NCBI GenBank assembly: GCA_023388205.1
Contig: JAEWGS010000039.1
Location: 1 to 7,759, forward strand
Length of the DNA: 7,759 nucleotides
Direction: 5' to 3'
Origin: Bacillota bacterium
GTDB taxonomy: Bacteria > Bacillota > Clostridia > Saccharofermentanales > Fastidiosipilaceae
In this document: piece by piece, positions 1 to 5,035 of the stretch
How the letters are laid out: every line of letters begins with the position of its first letter
How positions within the stretch are numbered: the first letter of the stretch is position 1
Position numbers and translations under genes: made by a program
The notes under the pieces: generated by a model
Told to the model about the DNA's origin: nothing
What the model saw: only the letters and a program-made list of their open reading frames with translations
Database searches by the model: none

Positions 1-632
1 TGTGTATCCCACACCGCCGAGAGAAGTAACGCCAGGGCGGCTGGAAAGAACCAAAGCAAGGAGATCGGAACGGGCGATTTGAATGTGATCGCTAGGAGCA
101 AGAGCAAAGCGATCCCCATCGGAATGGGCATGCGAAAGCGCGCAATCATGAGGTAGCTGAAGAGACAGACTAAAAGTGAAGCGATGTTGCGGCTGAAGTG
201 AATGGCGGAGAGAAGCTCAGCAGAGAAGCCTTGGCCAGATAAGGCGGCGGCTTGGAGACTGCTGCTTGAGGCGGCGCTTTGAATGTGTTCAGCAAGCTTT
301 TGCATGGGCGCGACACCGATGTTGATTAAGTCGTTTAAGTTTCCAGCTTGTAAGAAGAAAAAGAGCGCGCCGATCAGGCACAGGCCAGCGCCCGCCATCA
401 AATTGTAACGGCCCCAGCTCAAGAGCGCGTAAAGCAGCAAAATCGCCGCAACGCGTCCGATTTCAAGCGGTAGCCAAGCGGGTTGGTAGACGGTCGGATA
501 ATAGATTTGCAACACGGAAACGCTGAAGATCAGAGCAAACAGCAGCCGAAGCCCCGCGACATAAAGTCGTCTGGATAGGGGCTTTTGAGCGATATCGTCA
601 ATCGGGGTCAAAGAATACATCGGGGATAGCAT
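1..632 (-). CDS. Multi-pass membrane protein, N-terminal part, probably transglutaminase-like (TgpA/YebA type); runs off the window
   Basis: This open frame starts at ATG 632 and stays open for 210 codons to the window edge, so only the N-terminus is seen. The translation begins MLSPMYSLTPIDDIAQ. It has about six hydrophobic segments, near residues 24-44, 58-73, 76-95, 149-164, 170-185 and 187-206. A hydrophilic Ser/Ala/Gln-rich stretch separates the third and fourth. The start is chosen because AAAGGAG (639-645) lies 6 bases upstream; a second ATG at codon 5 is too far away. It follows the DUF58 gene after a 3-base gap, so translation is probably coupled. In MoxR-DUF58 operons the third gene is commonly a transglutaminase-like protein with an N-terminal membrane bundle and an extracytoplasmic Cys-His-Asp domain. 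That domain would lie beyond base 1, so the family is inferred from context and topology. Another polytopic membrane protein is possible. Confidence 0.7.
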   Translation of the reverse strand, partial: MLSPMYSLTPIDDIAQKPLSRRLYVAGLRLLFALIFSVSVLQIYYPTVYQPAWLPLEIGRVAAILLLYALLSWGRYNLMAGAGLCLIGALFFFLQAGNLNDLINIGVAPMQKLAEHIQSAASSSSLQAAALSGQGFSAELLSAIHFSRNIASLLVCLFSYLMIARFRMPIPMGIALLLLLAITFKSPVPISLLWFFPAALALLLSAVWDT

Positions 633-635
633 CGC

Positions 636-2582
636 TTACTCCTTTCTTGCTTTGGATTTGTGCGGGGACTCGTTTCGTTTGCCTTTTTGAGCACGATTTT
701 GAGACTGAGCTTGAGCGCGATTTTGCGCCTGTCTTTGAGCTTGACCTTGAGCCTGCGCCTGCGCTTTTGTGGCTTGCCGGGCAAAGCCAGGCGGCGGCAC
801 GGGCTTACGCTTGCGCGCTGAATTCGATGTTGCATTTGAAGGGGCAACGGCCTTTTTTCTAGGGGGAGCGGTTCTGGCTGGGCCTCGACTGTGAATGGAG
901 CGAAGGCGCACCGGGAAGACGATGACATTGAGGTTTTCCATGCGGGTGATATAGTCCCTGCGCTCTTTGGCACTGATGAGTGTCGACGCGTTCTCGGCAG
1001 GCCTGCTGTTTGAGCTATTGGTCGGGGCTTCGCTTGGCGTAAAAGCTTGGCTCCCGGTATTTGCTGATGGGCTCTCAGCTTGATGGGGTGTCGATTGCAC
1101 TTGGCTTTGGGTGTCCTTCGGCGGCTCGAGATGAATGAAAATGAGGCGCGTGCTTTGTTGCTTCGCACTTCGCAAAATGGTCTGAGCGAGCAGGTGCGTG
1201 AAAGACGGGGAAATTAAGACAATGGCTCGATATTTTTCAGATCTAAACTCATTTTGAAGCTGCCAGCTGAGAGAGGGGACGCGATGCTTCAGGAAATGCT
1301 CTTTTTGAGCCTGGATATCTGAAGCGATGGCTTTTTGTTGACTTTGGCTGAGCTGATGCGCATCGAAGGATAGATCGTGACCGTCGGCGCGCTTTCGATC
1401 TTGCGCCGGATGGAGCTTTTGTTGGCTTAAGAATTTCTGAAAGATCTTGAGTCCTTGATTTTGCCCGGGACCTTCGATGCTGTGATTGGCAAAACGCATG
1501 ATGACGGGGCCTTCGCCTCGGTTGAACTCTTCGACGATGGCCGTCGCAATTTCACTGAGTTCATCAAAGTAATCGCGTTGGTGCAAACTGAGCTGATCTG
1601 GCAAGAAAGGATCAATGAGGAATAAGATGCCGCCTTTCCTTGGATCCTCGAATTCTTTGACATAAAAATCACCGAGCTTGGCGCTGATCTTAAAGTGAAT
1701 ATCTTTCATGCGATCCCCGGGGCGATAGGCGCGAATATTCGCCAAGGCGTTGACCTCAGGACGAATCCGATTGTTAAAACGAGCGAGGTCAGTCGGCTGA
1801 GGAACGGGGAGCTTTTGTGCAAAACGGGAGCGATAAAAGCGCGCATTCGGTAAGACATTGATTTCGTCCATGCCAATGTGTTGTTCGCTTTTAGATTGGT
1901 GGAGCGGTAGGGTGAAAAAGCCCAAAAAATCGCGCGCATAAACATGTGTCGCACCGAAACGATAATGCCCGACATGACTTGGCATCCAGCGAAAATGCCA
2001 GTCGTAGCGCGCGTAGGCGGAGAGCCAGACGGTCTTTCGGGATGTGGCAGGCAGCGTTTTGAACTTGGGGAATAGAAAGAAGCGACGCTTGGGAATGGCC
2101 CGAGCGCGGCTCAGGCGTTTGTGGATCCGCTTGGCGTATTCATCTTCAGAAAGCTGCAAAAGGGCAGAATCATCGAGAAAAAGATCTTCGGTTTCATTGC
2201 TGAAATCATCGAAGCGGATGGGGCCGCTATAATTGGCGGCTTCCTCTTTGGTCATGATGTGATCTTTGCCGTCTCCCATGATGAACAAGCCATCTTCAAG
2301 AGCGGGTTCATCGATATAAAGATCAATGTGCGGGAAAAAGAAAAAAGAGCGGTTGATCAAGGTGATGACGCCGCGCCCTTCTTCGAGGCGGGTCGCTTCA
2401 GGATGCTCGACGCGAAGGGCCCAGTGGACAAAATAGCGTGCGAGCAAAAGACTGATGAAACTCATCAGCGGAAGCAAAAGCAAGAAGAAGAAGACAAAGC
2501 GAAGGATCACCTGATCTAGATAAGAAAAACAGGCGTAGGCAACCAAGCATAAGAGCAGGTAGCTAAAAAAACGACGATGCAT
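636..2582 (-). CDS. DUF58 family membrane-anchored protein, enlarged, with Gln-Ala/basic C-terminal tail
   Basis: This 648-residue protein is the DUF58 partner of the MoxR ATPase encoded just upstream. Two adjacent hydrophobic helices (about residues 6-21 and 24-49) anchor the N-terminus. The DUF58 signature is at about 284-315: RAYRPGDRMKDIHFKIS, then GDFYVKEFEDP. It resembles the family pattern Y-x-PGD-x3-x-IxW, but with Phe297 where Trp is usual. A von Willebrand-like strand follows (GGILFLIDPF, 317-326), without a visible DxSxS metal site, so metal binding there is doubtful. DUF58 proteins are typically near 400-450 residues. The extra length here lies in an acidic/basic segment at about 100-170, a charged segment at 390-440, a Ser/Thr/Pro-rich linker at 490-535 and a basic tail from 565. 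The ATG has GGGAG 7 bases upstream. Known function of the family is vague: envelope-linked complexes with MoxR. Role here is inferred. Confidence 0.9.
   Translation of the reverse strand: MHRRFFSYLLLCLVAYACFSYLDQVILRFVFFFLLLLPLMSFISLLLARYFVHWALRVEHPEATRLEEGRGVITLINRSFFFFPHIDLYIDEPALEDGLFIMGDGKDHIMTKEEAANYSGPIRFDDFSNETEDLFLDDSALLQLSEDEYAKRIHKRLSRARAIPKRRFFLFPKFKTLPATSRKTVWLSAYARYDWHFRWMPSHVGHYRFGATHVYARDFLGFFTLPLHQSKSEQHIGMDEINVLPNARFYRSRFAQKLPVPQPTDLARFNNRIRPEVNALANIRAYRPGDRMKDIHFKISAKLGDFYVKEFEDPRKGGILFLIDPFLPDQLSLHQRDYFDELSEIATAIVEEFNRGEGPVIMRFANHSIEGPGQNQGLKIFQKFLSQQKLHPAQDRKRADGHDLSFDAHQLSQSQQKAIASDIQAQKEHFLKHRVPSLSWQLQNEFRSEKYRAIVLISPSFTHLLAQTILRSAKQQSTRLIFIHLEPPKDTQSQVQSTPHQAESPSANTGSQAFTPSEAPTNSSNSRPAENASTLISAKERRDYITRMENLNVIVFPVRLRSIHSRGPARTAPPRKKAVAPSNATSNSARKRKPVPPPGFARQATKAQAQAQGQAQRQAQNRAQAQSQNRAQKGKRNESPHKSKARKE
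639..645 (-). promoter_or_regulatory. Ribosome binding site of the third minus-strand gene, inside the end of the DUF58 gene
   Basis: AAAGGAG on the minus strand overlaps the last codons and stop region of the DUF58 gene and sits 6 bases before ATG 632. It decides the start of the membrane-protein gene and suggests translational coupling to the gene upstream. Confidence 0.7.
684..764 (-). repeat. Gln-Ala/Arg low-complexity tract at the end of the DUF58 protein
   Basis: Codons 607-633 encode an imperfect run of Ala-Gln units interrupted by Gly, Arg, Asn and Ser (AQAQAQGQAQRQAQ, then NRAQ-type units). On the + strand this appears as degenerate hexamers of the form TTGAGC, TTGCGC and GCCTGC. 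It is followed by a strongly basic end (HKSKARKE). The tract is in frame and looks like microsatellite-style expansion in a disordered cytoplasmic tail. Confidence 0.8.
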
Positions 2583-2589
2583 TTGAGAT

Positions 2590-2594
2590 CTCCC
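2590..2594 (-). promoter_or_regulatory. Ribosome binding site of the DUF58 gene
   Basis: GGGAG lies in the 15-base gap after the MoxR stop codon (TAA, 2600-2598) and 7 bases before ATG 2582. It supports that start and the operon reading. Confidence 0.65.
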
Positions 2595-2597
2595 GAA

Positions 2598-3608
2598 TTA
2601 GCGGGCAGGCGGAACCGGGACAGTGGTGAGCAAAGTGCGTGTCAAGGTTGCTGCATCCCGTTCGGCCAGCTGAGCCGTTTCGCTCAAAATTAAGCGATGC
2701 GCTAAGACGTAGGGCGCGAGATCTTGGATATCTTGAGGAATGACGTAGTTGCGGCCGCTTAACATGGCTCTGGCCTTTGCTGCTTGCAAGAGTAAGAGTG
2801 AACCGCGAGGCGAAACGCCGAGTTTGAATTCGGGCATTTGACGGCTGCGTTCAGCGATGAGCGCGACATAGCGCAAAATGGACTCGGCGACGTGAATCGA
2901 ACGACACGCTTCTTGCATGGCGAGAATTTCAGTTTCACTGAGGACCGGCGTCAAATTGTGAATGGGTGAACCTTTGGCGTGCAAACTCAAGATCGAAATT
3001 TCCTCATCGAGTTTGGGATAACCCAAGGAAAATTTGAGCATAAATCGGTCGAGCTGAGCCTCAGGGAGCGGGTAGGTGCCTAGTTGCTCCAAATTGTTTT
3101 GTGTCGCGAGCACGAGAAAGGGTGCTTTGAGCGAGTAGCTGGTACCGTCGACCGTGACCTGGCGATCTTGCATCGCTTCGAGCAAAGCGGATTGCGTTTT
3201 AGGTGAGGAACGGTTGATTTCGTCCGCGAGGAGCACCTGACACATGACAGCGCCAGGATGAAACTCAAACTCGCTTCGCTGAGGATTGTAGACGTTGTAT
3301 CCGGTGATATCTGAAGGCATTACGTCCGGGGTAAATTGGATGCGCCCAAAGGATAAATTAAGAGACTTAGCTAAGGTAGCGGCCAAGGTCGTCTTTCCCG
3401 TACCGGGAACGTCTTCCATGAGGACATGACCACCGGATAGCAAGGCGATGAGGATGAGTTCGACAGCATGCTCTTGACCGACGACGACGCGGCGTATATT
3501 TTCGCGGACGCGATGCAGTCGCTGAGTCCATTCGGCGAGATGTTCACCTGGGTGCGTGTTTTTTCCTGCGTTGGGTAAAACGCGTTCGGTTTGCAGTTGA
3601 TGTGACAT
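2598..3608 (-). CDS. moxR: MoxR-family AAA+ ATPase
   Basis: This 336-residue protein (from ATG 3608) is a MoxR-type AAA+ ATPase, a cytoplasmic ATP-driven chaperone-like protein thought to act on DUF58 or von Willebrand partners. Numbered from this ATG: Walker A with Lys72-Thr73 (EDVPGTGKTT), the family block RIQFTPDVMPSDITGY (about 89-104), Walker B with Asp129-Glu130 (LLADEINRSSPKTQ), sensor 1 at ATQNN (about 168-172), the LDRF arginine (Arg188) and sensor 2 in SPRGS (Arg268). Length is normal and no core motif is missing. A longer frame opens at TTG 3644, but it reads through a strong Shine-Dalgarno (AGGAGGT, 3638-3632), so ATG 3608 is preferred. That leaves a 23-base spacer holding a perfect hairpin (see the leader entry). 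It is the first gene of the operon, with the DUF58 gene 15 bases downstream. The symbol is a family-level name. Confidence 0.95.
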   Translation of the reverse strand: MSHQLQTERVLPNAGKNTHPGEHLAEWTQRLHRVRENIRRVVVGQEHAVELILIALLSGGHVLMEDVPGTGKTTLAATLAKSLNLSFGRIQFTPDVMPSDITGYNVYNPQRSEFEFHPGAVMCQVLLADEINRSSPKTQSALLEAMQDRQVTVDGTSYSLKAPFLVLATQNNLEQLGTYPLPEAQLDRFMLKFSLGYPKLDEEISILSLHAKGSPIHNLTPVLSETEILAMQEACRSIHVAESILRYVALIAERSRQMPEFKLGVSPRGSLLLLQAAKARAMLSGRNYVIPQDIQDLAPYVLAHRLILSETAQLAERDAATLTRTLLTTVPVPPAR

Positions 3609-3638
3609 CGTGTTCGCCGCAAAAATGCGGCACCTCCT
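3609..3638 (-). promoter_or_regulatory. MoxR gene leader: Shine-Dalgarno, hairpin, start codon
   Basis: Read on the minus strand, AGGAGGT (3638-3632) is followed at once by GCCGCATTTTTGCGGC (3631-3616), a perfect 6-bp stem with a 4-base loop. Then come seven bases (GAACACG) and ATG 3608. The linear spacing of 23 bases is too long for efficient initiation, but the folded spacing is 7, which is near ideal. A similar arrangement is known in some phage T4 genes, where an RNA hairpin brings the Shine-Dalgarno close to the start. There is no U-run after the stem, so it is not a terminator. An alternative is initiation at an in-frame ATT just after the Shine-Dalgarno. Confidence 0.6.
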
Positions 3639-3674
3639 GTGCAAAAGATAAGAATTCCAGAGTGAATACTTCGT

Positions 3675-3687
3675 TCAAAGTGTAGCA
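3675..3687 (-). promoter_or_regulatory. Extended -10 promoter for the MoxR operon
   Basis: The minus strand reads TGCTACACTTTGA, with the extended TG element and -10 hexamer TACACT at 3684-3679. No TTGACA-like -35 lies at the usual distance. The predicted transcript starts near 3672, giving a leader of about 64 bases that includes the hairpin. No other convincing promoter was seen before the MoxR gene. Confidence 0.5.
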
Positions 3688-3706
3688 CAGCAAAGAAAAT
3701 GCACTT

Positions 3707-3733
3707 TTTCAGACTTGTGAAATCCTCGTGAAA
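3707..3733. promoter_or_regulatory. Possible operator: three TGAAA-type half-sites at 11-base steps
   Basis: TTTCA at 3707-3711, TGAAA at 3718-3722 and TGAAA at 3729-3733 start exactly 11 bases apart. The first two form an inverted pair with a 6-base spacer and the last two a direct pair with a 6-base spacer. The array lies between the two divergent promoters. Five-base motifs in A/T-rich DNA arise easily by chance, so this is tentative. Confidence 0.25.
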
Positions 3734-3761
3734 ATTGCGACAAATGAGAGAAAAATGACGA

Positions 3762-3774
3762 TGATATACTTTGA
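3762..3774 (+). promoter_or_regulatory. Extended -10 promoter for the yhaO-yhaN operon
   Basis: The sequence TGATATACTTTGA contains the extended TG and a good -10 hexamer, TATACT (3765-3770). There is no clear -35 at 16-18 bases; TTGCGA at 3735-3740 is 24 bases away, too far. The predicted start is near 3777, giving a leader of about 47 bases. It matches the promoter of the opposing operon at 11 of 13 bases. Confidence 0.55.
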
Positions 3775-3812
3775 GGACAGCACATCAAGAGCGTAAGTTT
3801 ATGGAAGTGTAC

Positions 3813-3818
3813 AGGAGG
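3813..3818 (+). promoter_or_regulatory. Ribosome binding site of the yhaO-like gene
   Basis: AGGAGG lies 5 bases before the GTG start at 3824 and selects this non-ATG start. It also falls inside an eight-codon mini-frame (3801-3827) whose TGA overlaps the GTG. Confidence 0.8.
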
Positions 3819-3823
3819 ATGAG

Positions 3824-5035
3824 GTGAAATTTTTACATTGTGCGGACTTGCATTTAGGCAGTCGTGTCAGTAGTCGTGAAGCCTCAGGGCTCTCCCTCTC
3901 TGAAGAACTGGTACTCGCTTTGGAGCGCATTTTGGAACTCGCAAAAGAAGAGTCTGTTGATTTACTTCTTATCGCGGGCGATTTTTTTGAATCGGCGCAT
4001 ATGGAGCCTGTCCTAGGCCGTCGCGTTAAGAGTTTGTTTAACAAGGCGCGCTCTTTCCCAATTTTGATGGTGGCGGGAAACCACGATCCTTTGATGCCGC
4101 GTTCGCCTTATGAAACTTATTTAAGAGATGTTGAGAATCTGTATATTTTTCCGGCGGAGCAAGTGAGTCGGGTGGATTTCCCCGACTGCCAATGTTCCGT
4201 GTACGGCGCGTCGTTTTCCTCTATCTATCAGAGGGAAATGCTTTTACCGCAAGTGGATGCAGAAGATAAGCTCCCAATTCACCTCGGACTGGTGCACGGG
4301 GAGGTCTCAGCGCAAGCGTCCCTTTACAATCTTTTAGACTTGAATGCGATCGCTGAAAGTGGTTTGCACTATTTGGCAATGGGACACATTCATTTAAGCA
4401 ACGTCTCTTTTCCAAATATAGAATGCCTGACGAAGATGCCGCCAAAAGGCGTTGAAGTGAATGTCCCCCACGCAGGCGATGTGGCTTACGCTTGGCCGGG
4501 CTGTCCTCAAGGGAAAACATTCAAAGAGGCCGGGCCCAAAGGGGTGCTGATTGGCGAAATTGATCCGGAAGATCCTAAGTCGTCTTTACGCGTGCGCTTC
4601 ATACCGATTGCGTATAAAAATTTTGAGCAAGTGGAGATCGAGCTCCCAGGGGAAATGCCAGAAGAAGATATTTCAGACTTGATACAAAACAAAATTGCCG
4701 AGCAGTTCGGAGAAACAGCAGCGCGCCATATTTACCGTATCTACCTCAGAGGGCGTGATCAAGGGGAACACATGGATCTCTCTGCGATTGAGACGCGGGT
4801 GAGTCGGCATTATGCGCACGTGCGTCTTTTGGATGAACGTGAACCGCAGCTGAACTTGCAGGCTTTGGAAGAAGAGGCGTCTTTGCGCGGAGCCTTTGTT
4901 CGACTTTTGCAAAATGAGATGGATCAATGCGAGGATGAAGCACAGCGCAGCTATTTGCTGGACGTGCTAAAGATGGGTTTGCGCGCTTTTGACGGGGAGG
5001 CAAAAAACGATGTTCGTACGCGAAATTTACATTGA
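3824..5035 (+). CDS. yhaO: YhaO/SbcD-like metallophosphoesterase, DNA repair exonuclease subunit
   Basis: This 403-residue protein belongs to the Mre11/SbcD-type calcineurin-like phosphoesterases, which cut DNA using two metal ions (usually Mn) and pair with a Rad50/SbcC-type ATPase. All phosphoesterase motifs are visible: Asp8 and His10 (CADLHLGS), Asp53 (AGDFFES), Asn86-His87 (VAGNHDP), His158 (LVHGE) and the GHIH pair His188/His190. The block AYAWPGCPQGKTFKEAGPKG (221-240) corresponds to the capping segment after the metal site in this family. The C-terminal part (about 255-403) is charged and helical, as expected for the region that contacts the ATPase coiled coil. Translation starts at GTG with AGGAGG 5 bases upstream. 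The 3' end overlaps the ATPase gene by 26 bases in another frame, so the two are coupled. Length and partner fit YhaO of Bacillus better than E. coli SbcD. It is cytoplasmic, with no signal peptide. Confidence 0.92.
   Translation: MKFLHCADLHLGSRVSSREASGLSLSEELVLALERILELAKEESVDLLLIAGDFFESAHMEPVLGRRVKSLFNKARSFPILMVAGNHDPLMPRSPYETYLRDVENLYIFPAEQVSRVDFPDCQCSVYGASFSSIYQREMLLPQVDAEDKLPIHLGLVHGEVSAQASLYNLLDLNAIAESGLHYLAMGHIHLSNVSFPNIECLTKMPPKGVEVNVPHAGDVAYAWPGCPQGKTFKEAGPKGVLIGEIDPEDPKSSLRVRFIPIAYKNFEQVEIELPGEMPEEDISDLIQNKIAEQFGETAARHIYRIYLRGRDQGEHMDLSAIETRVSRHYAHVRLLDEREPQLNLQALEEEASLRGAFVRLLQNEMDQCEDEAQRSYLLDVLKMGLRAFDGEAKNDVRTRNLH
4994..5000 (+). promoter_or_regulatory. Ribosome binding site of the yhaN-like gene, inside yhaO
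   Basis: GGGGAGG lies 9 bases before ATG 5010 and within the coding end of the phosphoesterase gene. It supports the overlapping start and coupled synthesis of the two subunits. Confidence 0.7.

Noticed and set aside
608..1168. A 186-codon minus-strand frame with a basic Ser/Arg-rich product
   Set aside because: It lies inside the DUF58 gene in another frame, its product has no recognisable fold, and its composition is that expected from the out-of-frame Pro/Gln/Ala-rich linker and tail.
2121..2519. A 132-codon plus-strand frame opposite the N-terminal part of the DUF58 gene
   Set aside because: It is antisense to a well-supported gene, and I saw no ribosome binding site or family motif for it.
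3616..3631. The GCCGCA/TGCGGC hairpin as a transcription terminator or attenuator
   Set aside because: The stem is short, no U-run follows it in the minus-strand transcript, and it lies just 7 bases before the start codon.
3609..3644. A 12-codon N-terminal extension of the MoxR protein from TTG 3644
   Set aside because: The extension would encode the AGGAGGT ribosome binding site and the hairpin, and TTG 3644 has no ribosome binding site of its own. ATG 3608 is preferred.
3661..3680. A LexA-like box in GAATACTTCGTTC
   Set aside because: The Bacillota LexA site needs CGAAC-N4-GTTCG-type symmetry. Only one half is present and the spacing does not fit, despite the attraction of SOS control for a repair operon.
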